NCBI RefSeq assembly: GCF_001279695.1
Contig: NZ_LGDD01000354.1
Coordinates: 1 to 28,189, forward strand
Source: Streptomyces sp. WM6378
GTDB taxonomy: Bacteria; Actinomycetota; Actinomycetes; Streptomycetales; Streptomycetaceae
Length of the DNA stretch: 28,189 nt
Direction of reading: 5' to 3'
Made by a program: the position numbers and the translations under genes. The notes beneath the pieces are model-generated. The model was not told where the DNA came from. It searched no databases and worked only from the letters and a program-made list of their open reading frames with translations. Positions 7,989 through 16,271 of the stretch are shown piece by piece. How positions within the stretch are numbered: position 1 is the stretch's first letter; each line of letters opens with the position of its first letter.

Positions 7989-8168
7989 GGATCCACGGGC
8001 AGGTGTGTGCTGGCGCGGGTGGCGCTGTGCCACCCTCGTCGGCACCTTCCCGCACACACCAGTTACGGAGCCCGTGGCGGCGGCCCCAGGACTCAGCCGG
8101 GTGCGGTTCGTCTGCAGGGAAGCTTGTGATCAAGAGCGGTTGTCAGTGGCGGGTGCCAAGGTCGAGGC

Positions 8169-8618
8169 ATGGGTGTTCTTTATGGCTACTTTGCCGCTGC
8201 TGATGATGACGATGCTGTCCGGGCCGTTGTGCGCGAAGACGGCGAACCGATTGCAACAGGTTATGACGGGTTCGATGGCAACGGGGTGGACCCGGTTATC
8301 AGCTTGCTGCCCGCTGAGGTGCTTCTCACCGGCCGGGCAGTCGAGGTGGTCGAGGCCGACGCGAGGCGTGGTCATGTGGTCGCGATGATCGACGAGGGCG
8401 AGGTTCTGTGTCTGTCACTGACGGATTCTCTGCGTGATGCGCTCGCCAGCACCGATCGGGCTTCGCTGCATGGTGTTGCCCGTGACTGGGCCGCATCGGA
8501 CGTCTTCGACACCCCGCCGGATCCGGACGACATTGTCGGCTTCCTCAACCAGGCAGCCGACCTGGCGGACGGGGCAATTGAGTGGGGCTACCGCCTTTAC
8601 TGCTGGGTCTGTGTCTGA
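8169..8618 (+). CDS. conserved hypothetical protein ending LYCWVCV
   Basis: This is a 149-residue, acidic, soluble protein without signal peptide or membrane segment. It begins MGVLYGYFAAADDDDAV and ends WGYRLYCWVCV. I recall this start and this end as conserved among actinobacterial proteins of unknown function, but no Pfam name can be given safely. An ATG start with AAGG and GAGG in the preceding twelve bases supports the chosen start. It is isolated: a glucanase gene upstream and an IS701-like wreck downstream on the other strand. The small acidic alpha/beta make-up resembles immunity or chaperone-like proteins, but that is only an impression. Confidence 0.7.
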   Translation: MGVLYGYFAAADDDDAVRAVVREDGEPIATGYDGFDGNGVDPVISLLPAEVLLTGRAVEVVEADARRGHVVAMIDEGEVLCLSLTDSLRDALASTDRASLHGVARDWAASDVFDTPPDPDDIVGFLNQAADLADGAIEWGYRLYCWVCV

Positions 8619-8834
8619 CTCGGCTTTCGCTGATTTCGTAGGTCATGCAGGGGTGTTGGCGCTGGCTGTGGCCCAGGCGTGTTGGACGGCGTGGATTTCG
8701 TCGGGGGTGGGCTGGGCTGGGTCGACGGCGGAAGACCGGGCTGCGATCACGACGCGACGAAGCTTGACGGCCATGTCCGCGAAGGACGGCTCGGTCTTGG
8801 TGACGTACCACGGTGTGCGCCGGCGGTGGTTGGC

Positions 8835-10203
8835 CAGGGTCTCTTGCAGGATCAGTTTTCGTCCGGTTCGCCGGACAGGACAGGAACTGGGCGGACTGTC
8901 CCTCTTCGGGCTGGGGTGGACGCAGTGCAGGCACGGTCCCGGTGATCATGTGAGTGTCGAAGTCCCATGACCACTTGGCGAGTCCGTGCCTGCTCCTGCA
9001 TCTTCCCCCCATACCCTCCGGCCTGGGTCAACCGGCCCTGGCCGCTGCACCGGCCCCGTTGCCGGACGCGGTCGCTCTGACCGGGTTTCTGGCTCTGCTG
9101 CCGGATCCGCGGGGGCTGCGCGGACGCCGTTATCCACTGTCCGCACTGGTGGCCGCCGCGGCGGCGAGCGTGCTGGCTGGTGCCCGCTCGCTGACCGCGA
9201 TCACCGAGTGGATCACGGACGCCCCGGCATGGAGCCGCCGGGCACTGGGCTTTCCCGTTGATCCGCTGACCGGGACGGTGTCCGTGCCGCACCTCCCACA
9301 CCCTGCGCCGCCTGCTGGTCCAGCTCGACGGCGACGCCCTCGACGAAGTGATCGGCGCCTTCCTGACGGCGCGCGCCGCGCCCGCCGGTCTGCGGGCCAT
9401 CGCGGTCGACGGGAAGGTGCTGCGCGGTTCGCGCACCGCCACCGCCCCGGCCGTCACGCTGCTGGCCGCGATGGACCACACCGGCACCGTCCTCGCCCAG
9501 CGCCAGGTCGACGGCAAGAGCAACGAAATCCCCGCGTTCGCCCCGCTGCTGGACAGCCTCGACCTGACCGGCACGGTGATCACCGCCGACGCACTCCACA
9601 CCCAGCACGCCCACGGCACCTACCTCCAGGCGTGCGGCGCCCACTACCTCGCCGTCGTCAAGGCCAACCACCCCGGCCTGTTCGACAGGGTCCGTCACCT
9701 GCCCTGGCAGGAAATCGGCCTCGGCCACTACGAGCGCACCCGCGCACACCACCGCCAGGAGATCCGCCGTCTGAAGACCGCGGCCTTCGCTCATATCGAC
9801 TACCCCGACGCACAGCAGGCCCTCCAAATCGTGCGCTGGAGAAGGGACTTCAGCACCGGCAAGCTGGCCATTGAGCGGGTCTACCTGATTACCAGCCTGC
9901 CGCCCGGAGCGGCGAGCGGAACCCAGCTCGCCGCATGGATCAAAGGGCACTGGGAGATCGAAAATCTTCTGCACCACGTCCGGGACCGCACCTTCCGCGA
10001 GGACGACTCCAAGATCCACACGGGCCACCTGCCCCAGGTCATGGCGGGACTGCGCAACCTCGCCATCGGCATCCACCGCCAGGACGGACAGACCAACATC
10101 ACCGCCGCACTGCGTCACGCCGCCCGCGACTGCCACCGGCCCCTGGCCGCCCTCGGCCTCACCGGATGAATCCGGACACACCCTGATCTTGCAACGGACC
10201 CTG
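8835..10203 (+). mobile_element. ISAs1-family insertion sequence with ends and target duplication
   Basis: The 1369-bp element has 21-bp terminal inverted repeats starting CAGGGTC (8835-8855 and, on the other strand, 10203-10183), matching at 18 of 21 positions. It is flanked by GGTGGTTGGC (8825-8834) and GGTGGTTGAC (10204-10213), a 10-bp duplication with one later change. It sits inside the IS701-like transposase gene in the opposite orientation. Confidence 0.88.
8954..10169 (+). pseudogene. ISAs1-family transposase with one frameshift
   Basis: The N-terminal part from GTG 8954 (VALTGFLALLPDPRGLRGRR, then LTAITEWI, DPLTGTVSVPH) and the catalytic part (RAIAVDGKVLRGSRT, VITADALHTQ, GHWEIENLLHHVRDRTFRED) are in different frames. 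The switch falls near 9285-9300, where TSHTLRRLLVQLDGDALDE resumes. AVDGK and TADALHT carry the two catalytic Asp and HWEIEN the Glu of this family, so the DDE core itself is intact. A single indel, or a sequencing error, separates this from a working gene of about 400 residues. Confidence 0.87.
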
Positions 10204-11395
10204 GGTGGTTGACCGCATCGCTGGGGTGGTGGCCGTGGAGCGTGTACCAGATCACCGTGATCGTGTAGCAGTACAGGGCGAAGGGCACGGTGTGCTCGAC
10301 GGCGCGGCGGGTGCGGGACTGGGCCTGGCCGGCTCCGAGGTGCTCGCGTGCTTCCGTGAAGGTCACCTCGATTCCCCACCGGCTGGCGTACCGGGACACC
10401 AGGCGTTCGGCGGGGGTGGTGAGGTCGGTGGTGACCAGCGCGAGAAGCGGCTTGTTGGCGTTCTTGTCCGTCTCGCGTACCAGCAGGACGCGGACCGTCC
10501 GGGTGTGCAGCGATCTGTACCAGAGGCAGTGGGCTCGGCGAGGAGCACCATCTCGCGGCGGCGGTATCGCTCCACCTCGGCGGTCTGGAAGGCCAGTTGA
10601 CCAGTGAGGTCCGTGGCGGTGCCGAGCCGACCACCCTTGAGGCGGGGCCGGCCCGGGCGTCCGGTCCTGGGCGGCGCGGGCCCGAACAGGACGGCGTTCT
10701 TGGGCAGGCGGGTGGTGAAGGTGACGTTCGGTGGCAGGCCGACAGCATCCGGATCATCGAGGCGGCCAGCTCCACCTTCGTCTTCCCGCCCGGCCGCCAC
10801 AGGCGGGCCATGACCGGCATGCAGACGGAACGAGAGAGGAAGGGCAGGCGGACGATCAGGCCGAGCACCATGAAGCAGGTGCCGTATCCAACGGGACGCG
10901 GTCCCTTCGCGGCGCCGTCGTGCTGCCAGAACGCACCGAACACCTTCTTCCCGGACCGCTTGAACAGGGTGTCGTCCACCGCCGCGACCAGCGGCGCCCC
11001 CTCGGCAGCAGCACCCGCGCGATGACATGCGACAGCACGATGCCAACCAGCTCCGCATCCCAGGCCGCGCGGGAGAAGAACGAGTGCGCGCGGTCATGCG
11101 GCCACGCGCGTTCCAGCCCGACGCCGGTGAGCAGACCGGTCACCGTCCGGCGACCGGTCTGCGCCACCAAGCCCACCACCAGCGCGGTGAACGTGCGGAA
11201 CACCGGAGCGGCAAAACAGCCGCGCAGCGACCCCAAGACGGCGAGCAGCGAAGCGGGTACGGTCGGAGACCACAGCATCGACGGCCTCCTCCTCGTGAGG
11301 CAGGACAGCACCGTCGATGCTTCTCTCATCTCCCACCCACGACAGCCGACTTGACCAACGCACTTGGCAATCCCCTGGGAGCATGGAGTCGTCGT

Positions 11396-12311
11396 CTAAG
11401 CGGCTTGGGCTCGTGAACGAGCCTTGGCACGCTTCTGGTTGATGATCCGTTCGAACTCCACCGGCGGCAGTCCACCGGCGGCGCTGTGCCTTCGGCACCG
11501 GTTGAAGAAGTCCGCGATCCACGTGGCGATCTTCAGCCAGGCCTCGGCACGGGTGGTGAAGCGGTGCCGACGGATGTACTCCACCTTGATCGTCGAGTGG
11601 AACGACTCCGCCGCTGCGTTGTCCAGCGCCGAACCCACGCGCCCCATGGACTGCACCACACCCAGGCGGCCACAGAGGTCATCGTAGGCCTCACTGGTGT
11701 ATTCCTACCCGCGGTCGCCGTGGAAAGTCACCCCGTCCACGGCGCCGCCACGCGTCGCGACGGCCATCCTCAGCGCCGCACCGACCAGGGAGGCATCATG
11801 GCGCTCACCCATGGCGTAACCGAGTACCCGGCGCGAGAACGCGTCGTGAACGGACCCCAGGCAGAGCTTGCCCTCGCCGGTTTCGATCTCGGTCATGTCG
11901 CCCCACCACAACACGTCCGGTGCGATCGCATCAAACCGGCGAAGTGCCAGGTCACGGGCGGCTTTCCGCTTGCCTTGCCGAGTCGGGCCCTTCCGCCGGC
12001 GCGGGGGTCTGCGGCCCTGCAGGCCGAGCTCGGCCATGATGGTCGCGACGGTGTTCACCGAGACCTTCCAACCCTCGGCCCACAGGTCCAGTGTGATCCG
12101 CGGTGAGCCGTAGGTGTTGCCGGACCGGCGGAAGAAGCAGTCGATCCGCCCCGCCAATGCAGCGCGTCCGACCTCTGCTTTCGTTGGCTGTCCGGCCCGG
12201 TGGCGCCATTTGCAGAACCACGACCCGGACACCCCCCGGCGCCCGGCAGGACACCGCGTGCGGCACCTGGTGTTCGGTCCGCCGGCCGGCGATGAAGCCC
12301 GCAACCGTCAC
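11396..12311 (-). pseudogene. IS3-family orfB with frameshift and internal amber codon
   Basis: The reading begins at GTG 12311 (VTVAGFIAGRRTEHQVPHAV) and loses frame at a run of six G (12239-12234). It continues in the frame SGSWFCKWRHRAG, SPRITLDLWAEGWKVSVNTV and LWWGDMTEIETGEGKL (first catalytic Asp). After HGDRG an in-frame TAG at 11707-11705 replaces what is normally Ser. The rest follows: EYTSEAYDDLCGRLG, SALDNAAAESFHSTIK (the Glu helix) and a normal stop at 11396. OrfA is absent: nothing recognisable lies upstream. The 3' end abuts the IS701-like wreck. Confidence 0.85.
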
Positions 12312-12616
12312 TTCGTCGCCTCCTTCACCCAGAGAACCACCGATCGCTTGAGCCCACCGGATCCCCTGCGGCGACGCCCGTTGCGGGCGGAAAATCGGTG
12401 TGGTTGCTGCCCGTTGACACCGTGATGTCTGTGACCTTCGAGATCGTGCTTGAGCCGGACGCAGGGAGCCAGCCCCGGGCGCCTTCAGGGGCCGTTGAGC
12501 CCGGGGCGGGCAGCCGGTATGACCGCCCCCACCCGCCCCGGGTACGTCCTCAACGACACAATCCCAGACCCACACTTACGCCCGGAATGCCGACCACGAC
12601 GGTCAGCAGAGCAGCG
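12312..12616. other. gap between IS3 remnant and secreted-protein gene
   Basis: No coding sequence with family features or a supported start is visible. No orfA remnant of the neighbouring IS3 element can be recognised. Confidence 0.4.
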
Positions 12617-13241
12617 TCAGAGCAGACTCTGCGGGGCCTGGTACTGGTCGACCGGCGCGATGTTGCACGCGGCCTTCGGGCCGCCGAGCCCGTGCCCGCC
12701 GATTCCCTCACCCTCCGGCAGCGGCACCAGACAGCGCCCATCGACATTGACCAGCGGAGCACCATAAGTGTTCAAGATGCCCCCCCGCCTCACCCCCGAT
12801 GACCGTGTCACCGTTACGGGTCGCGAAATCATCCGCCACACTGGCACCGCTCACACCGACACCACCCGCGGCGCCATTCCCGGTCAGACCGCCCACGGTC
12901 CCGGCAAGGCCGCCCGTGCCGGTACCCGTGAGGCTGCCGACAGTGCCGGTGAGGCCACCCGTACCGCTCGCGGTACCGCAGCCGCAGGCGGTGCCGGTGC
13001 CGCTCGTCGTCAGCCCCTGCCCCACCGGCACAGCCGTGGCGAGCACGCCCTGGACCGCACTGGCAGCAGTGCTGGTACCCGGGACGGGCGTGGCCGAGGC
13101 AGGCTTGGCAGCCGTGGGCGTGGTGGCGGTGGGCTTGGCAGCGGTGGTCGTGCCGGGCCCAGTCCATGCCGAGGCCGGCCCGGCGACAGCCATCGTCGCG
13201 ACAGTGGCGAACACCGCCCCGGCGAGAACCTTCTTGATCAC
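12617..13241 (-). pseudogene. secreted Gly/Thr/Ala-rich protein, frame broken at a G7 run
   Basis: GTG 13241 follows AAGGGGAG at good distance. It opens a clear signal peptide (VIKKVLAGAVFATVATMAVA, cut near GPASA). A low-complexity Thr/Ala/Pro stretch follows, then near-repeats of the form LTGTVGSLTGTGTGGLAGTV. In the present frame the protein ends at 12708 with an atypical tail. On the minus strand seven G lie at 12786-12780. With one fewer G the reading continues as ILNTYGAPLVNVDGRCLVPL, then GIGGHGLGGPKAACNIAPV and a stop at 12617, giving about 208 residues with two Cys in the tail. The tail looks like real sequence, so either the gene is broken, the run is phase-variable, or the base is a sequencing error. 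Family unknown; cell-wall or aerial-surface protein is a guess. Confidence 0.6.
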
Positions 13242-14198
13242 GGTAGTGCTCCCCTTCAATGGATCAGTAAGGGGCGTGGCAAGCTCGGCCATGTCTGAAG
13301 CCCGTCGCCCCCTGGACGCCCCTGGAACGAGAACCGCACAGACACGTCACGCAGTGCGCGCATTCAGACCAATTCACGCGAACCTGGGCACGCGTGCACG
13401 CCGCCCGCCCGCGGCCTCCCGGGCTGCCGACACACGCACACAAACGAACCACGCGTCCCACCACCGGTACGCACACCCTCAGCACCCGCCCGACCAGCAG
13501 GACTTGAGCGTGCCGGGCCCCAGGGAGTGATCAGACCCCGAGGCCCCCGCGCACTCTCCCACGCCCACGACTCAACAACCCGCCACAACATCCCGTCACC
13601 CCGCCTCCCCCACCCAGCCCATCCCAGCCCACAGCACCCCTGCGGGCCGGAACGCTTACAGCAGACAGTCGTTAGACAGCCGGCCTTCCGTTGAGGGCGC
13701 CACGAGGCCCGCAGCACACCTGCGGGCCTCAACGGCACCCAGGACGACACCCTGATCCCCGATCCGGACAACGCACCGTGCACACGAGCCCCAGAAGCGG
13801 TTACAGCCCCGGGACCCCGTCCGGTCCGTCGTCGATACAGCCGGGCCCAGCGGGCACGGGCTGCGGCTCTCCGACGGGATCCGGAATGCGGTCTCCACGG
13901 CCAACTGCCACGCCCCGTAGATCACGTCAGCTACGAGAAACACGATCCGGCACGCGTCCCTCTGAGATGATGGGCCGTCAGCGGCGGGCGTTTTGACCTT
14001 GGTCGGCACTCCGCCCGCCGCTACCCGGACGCCCCTCACCCGGTCAGCCGGGCGGCTCCCCCTCCTAGCCCCGTCCCCAAGAGCGGCCCGGACCGTCCTC
14101 ATCACTGGCCGCCCCGCAGTCAGAAGACGCCCGTACGGCTCCCGCGACCTCCTCAGGGAGCGGGAGCACATACCCTCGGCGGCGCAGGGCATGCCTAC
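13242..14198. other. long stretch without a supported gene
   Basis: Almost a kilobase has no reading with a family signature, ribosome site or normal composition. Several frames stay open only because the DNA is very GC-rich. It contains the 5' region of the secreted-protein gene, one strong hairpin at 13704-13730, and probably the eroded 5' part of a regulator gene whose end is recognisable from 14199. Confidence 0.5.
13704..13730. terminator. perfect 11-bp hairpin
   Basis: GAGGCCCGCAG (13704-13714) pairs with CTGCGGGCCTC (13720-13730) around CACAC. CCGTTGAG at 13688-13695 could alternatively pair with CTCAACGG at 13728-13735, so two mutually exclusive folds exist. No tract of U follows and no gene clearly ends here. 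Confidence 0.45.
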
Positions 14199-14393
14199 TT
14201 GTCCGTGTTCCGCTTCGACGACGACATGATCGTCACGCCTCTGCTGACGCACCAGGTCGGTCACGACGCGCCGACACTGCACCTGCGCCGTCACCAGAAC
14301 GACGGCCTGTTCGACCGCTTCGCCTCGCATGTCGAGGAACTGTGGAACCGGGGCACCCCGGTATGGGAGGGAGCACGGCATGGGCAGGCGTGA
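14199..14393 (+). pseudogene. C-terminal fragment of a DUF5919-type regulator
   Basis: The reading LSVFRFDDDMIVTPLLTHQV, then APTLHLRR, FDRFASHVEELWNRGTPVWE is the C-terminal end of the domain found behind an XRE helix-turn-helix in many actinobacterial regulators. The N-terminal DNA-binding half cannot be recovered upstream in any frame. The fragment overlaps the start of the Nudix gene by 14 bases, the spacing expected of an original coupled pair. The regulator therefore probably once controlled or accompanied the Nudix gene. Confidence 0.5.
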
Positions 14394-14847
14394 CTTCGAG
14401 GACGACCCCAACGCCCCCGCGGCCAACAGTCTGGTGCCGGCCGCGTCCGCCGTGGTCATCGACGACACCGGGCGGATCCTGCTGCAGCGGCGCAGCGACA
14501 ACGGCATGTGGGCACTGCCCGGCGGCGCCATGCACCTGGGCGAGTCACTGCCCGACTGCGCCGTACGCGAGACCCGCGAGGAGACCGGCATCGAGGTGGA
14601 AGTAACCGGCATCGTCGGCACCTACACCAACCCCCGCCACGTCTTCGCCTACGACGACGGTGAGGTACGCCAGGAATTCTCCATCTGCTTCCTCGCCCGC
14701 CCCGTCGCCGGTCAGCTCGCCGTGTCCGAGGAATCCACCGACGTCCGCTGGTTCGAACCCCAACACATCGACACGCTCCCGATGGTCGCCAGCATCCGCA
14801 AACGGATCAACGACTGGCGCAACGGCACCATGCCCGCCACCCGATAA
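14380..14847 (+). CDS. Nudix hydrolase
   Basis: The 155-residue protein carries a full Nudix box at about residues 46-68: GGAMHLGESLPDCAVRETRE followed by ETGI, fitting G-x5-E-x7-R-E-U-x-E-E-x-G-U. These enzymes hydrolyse nucleoside diphosphates linked to another moiety, using the box glutamates to hold Mg or Mn. The substrate is not predictable here. ATG 14380 is preceded by GGAGGGAG at seven bases, a clear ribosome site that rules out the longer upstream frame. It overlaps the preceding regulator fragment and is followed by its own hairpin terminator. No signal peptide, so cytoplasmic. Confidence 0.93.
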   Translation: MGRRDFEDDPNAPAANSLVPAASAVVIDDTGRILLQRRSDNGMWALPGGAMHLGESLPDCAVRETREETGIEVEVTGIVGTYTNPRHVFAYDDGEVRQEFSICFLARPVAGQLAVSEESTDVRWFEPQHIDTLPMVASIRKRINDWRNGTMPATR

Positions 14848-14865
14848 GAAGCAAAAGGTTATGCC

Positions 14866-14897
14866 TGTGGGCCCTACTCTCGGGAGTAGAGCCCACA
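14866..14897 (+). terminator. terminator hairpin after the Nudix gene
   Basis: TGTGGGC (14866-14872) pairs with GCCCACA (14891-14897), and CTACTC (14874-14879) with GAGTAG (14884-14889). There is one C-A mismatch between the two segments and a TCGG tetraloop. Confidence 0.75.
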
Positions 14898-14983
14898 GAC
14901 ATGACGTCAATGTCCCGCCAGGTCAGAGAGGGAAATCGACCAGCCTGACCACGGTCACGGTGAGAACGGACTCGGAGACGACA

Positions 14984-15463
14984 TCAGCGGCGGGCGAGGG
15001 GGACGACGCTCGTGGCGTCGTCCCCCAGCTCGTGGTTGCGAGCCGGGATGGCATGGGTACTGGCGAACGTACTCAGTTCGCGCCGGAGCCGTTCGAGTTC
15101 GTCGTCCTTGGCCGCCAGGACCGACAACAGTAGCCGGTGACCCTCCTTGAGGAGGGTGAACTCGGTGGTGGTGCGGGCGAGCTTGCCGGTGAGCCGCTGG
15201 TTGAGCTCACGCAGCCGGGCGATCCGGGCTTCTTTCGGGTCGGGCTGCTGGCCCGCCGCCCTGGCGGCCGCCCGTCGCTGTTCGAACTCGTCCTTGAGGT
15301 GGGTCCAGGTTCGGTAGAGGGACGCGCGGGAAATGCCCGCCTCGAGGGCGAGCGTCTTGGCGTCGCAAGCGCCGCCGAGTGGGATCTGCCCGGACAGGAG
15401 CCGGTCGATGGCCGCGCGGATACGACGCTCGATCTGGTGGCGTTGCTGGTGGCTCAGTGCCAT
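14984..15463 (-). CDS. HTH/coiled-coil protein, possibly integrase- or transposon-associated
   Basis: From ATG 15463 (MALSHQQRHQIERRIRAAID) the 159-residue protein has a helix-turn-helix segment (about 28-62: CDAKTLALEAGISRASLYRT). A long basic coiled coil follows (about 70-140: IARLRELNQRLTGKLARTTT, LLKEGHRLLLSVLAAKDDEL). A longer frame from 15526 is possible, but AAGG stands upstream of the chosen ATG and the start MALSHQQ is more natural. The layout, an N-terminal TetR-like HTH with a C-terminal coil, recalls accessory proteins encoded beside tyrosine-integrase clusters of transposons. No integrase gene is present here, so it may be an orphan. Function not assignable. Confidence 0.6.
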   Translation of the reverse strand: MALSHQQRHQIERRIRAAIDRLLSGQIPLGGACDAKTLALEAGISRASLYRTWTHLKDEFEQRRAAARAAGQQPDPKEARIARLRELNQRLTGKLARTTTEFTLLKEGHRLLLSVLAAKDDELERLRRELSTFASTHAIPARNHELGDDATSVVPLARR

Positions 15464-15529
15464 GTCATTCGGCCTTTCGGAGCCATCCTGGTCGGAGGCC
15501 AGGTCCTCGCCACCGCGCTTCGTCACGCC

Positions 15530-15652
15530 ATGCGTCTGCTGGAGGAGGCAGCCGACGCGGCCCGCCTGGCCAGGGCGCTACGGGCCGACAACGCCGCCCC
15601 CATCCAGTTCACCAGCCAATTGGAAGCGCTGTATGCCCGCCTGACGCCCTAA
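15530..15652 (+). CDS. short 3'-end fragment of an unknown protein
   Basis: MRLLEEAADAARLARALRAD continues to QLEALYARLTP and a stop. The frame is open further upstream but overlaps the opposite gene. A good terminator hairpin follows eight bases after the stop, which suggests a genuine 3' end of a gene whose 5' part was lost. Family unknown. Confidence 0.3.
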   Translation: MRLLEEAADAARLARALRADNAAPIQFTSQLEALYARLTP

Positions 15653-15660
15653 CAGGCCCC

Positions 15661-15693
15661 GCCCCGCCCAGCCCAGAGAGGCCCGGGCGGGGC
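15661..15693 (+). terminator. GC-rich hairpin
   Basis: GCCCCGCCC (15661-15669) pairs perfectly with GGGCGGGGC (15685-15693) around a fifteen-base loop. Confidence 0.6.
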
Positions 15694-16142
15694 AGAAACG
15701 CGGGAGAGCCGTGCTCGGCGACTCTGGGAGGTCGGAGCAGCGACACCCGGAGATCTGCCTCCGATGCGGGCCTCCCGCATCACCTCATACCAATCGGTGG
15801 CGGTCACACCCAGCCTTTGCCGGCCAGGTGGGCACTCCGCTCCAGCAGGACGCCCGGGTACGCAGACAAAACCAAGTCCCGCACCGATCACCACAACCCG
15901 AAACGATCACTGAACTTGCACCTCAGAGCCTCCCCAGCTTCCGAAGCCCCACGAAAACCCCAGCGCAGAAACGCACCCCACCGCCGCGGCACATCCCGAA
16001 ACGATCACTACACCCCCACGTCAACGTCTTACCCACCCAGTGATCACCACCGGATTTGTCACAGCACACGTACCAGTAGCCGGAGTTGGGTCTCAACGCC
16101 TTGCGGTTTGCGCACACAGCACCCCAAGGAGAAGTCAAGAGA
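15694..16142. other. intergenic region upstream of the toxin locus
   Basis: GC content drops towards the right and no open frame shows family features. A Cys-containing frame on the minus strand near 16080-16130 was considered but has no supported start. The region ends in the presumed promoter of the ALF-repeat gene. Confidence 0.5.
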
Positions 16143-16173
16143 TTGCAAAAGCAAACCCGCGTGAAGGTAATAT
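16143..16173 (+). promoter_or_regulatory. predicted promoter of the ALF/lectin locus
   Basis: TTGCAA (16143-16148) and TAATAT (16168-16173) are separated by 19 bases, in an AT-richer stretch about 100 bases before the first gene. A transcription start near 16180 would give a leader of about 90 bases. Confidence 0.45.
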
Positions 16174-16185
16174 TGGTCAAGACCA
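16174..16185. promoter_or_regulatory. DasR-like operator (dre-type site)
   Basis: TGGTCAAGACCA differs at one base from TGGTCTAGACCA, the core of the operator bound by DasR, the GntR-family N-acetylglucosamine regulator of Streptomyces. It directly follows the predicted -10 box, the right place for repression. Other GntR regulators with similar sites are possible. Confidence 0.45.
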
Positions 16186-16271
16186 TATACCACTAGTCCG
16201 GTTTGACTCTTATCGGGTGACTCTTCAAGACTTCACCCTCATCTCCCCTTTATTAACAGGGGCATTACGGG

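Larger units (their letters stand above)
8643..11329 (-). pseudogene. IS701/DDE_5-like transposase, frameshifted and split by ISAs1
   Basis: Minus-strand pieces in order reconstruct one transposase. 11329-10995 has the N-terminus (MLWSPTVPASLLAVLGSLRG, then RAHSFFSRAAWD). 10985-10740 has VDDTLFKRSGKKVFGAFWQHDG, split here as VDDTLFKRSG, containing the first catalytic Asp. 10740-10540 has VTFTTRLPKNAVLF. The region 10510-10204 has VRVLLVRETDKNANKPLLAL, SRYASRWGIEVTF and YTLHGHHPSDAVN. 8834-8643 has HRRRTPWYVTKTEPSFADMA and a normal stop. At least three frameshifts separate the pieces, so the gene was dead or dying independently of the insertion. Removing 8835-10203 and one target copy joins DAVNH to RRRTPWY in frame, which proves a later insertion. 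Confidence 0.82.

Noticed and set aside
9213..10979. A 588-codon minus-strand frame
   Set aside because: Only its first ~90 codons match the IS701-like transposase; the rest is antisense to ISAs1 and is created by the insertion and frameshifts.
13656..14621. A 321-codon minus-strand frame
   Set aside because: It covers the antisense of the Nudix gene and has no family features; the frame is open through base composition.
15923..16186. A Cys-containing minus-strand frame resembling a small zinc protein
   Set aside because: No start with a ribosome site, Cys spacing fits no known knuckle, and it overlaps the promoter of the toxin locus.
16257..16271. A rho-independent terminator just before the first ALF gene
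   Set aside because: The CCCC/GGGG pairing around 16246-16260 is only four bases with an AT-rich loop.
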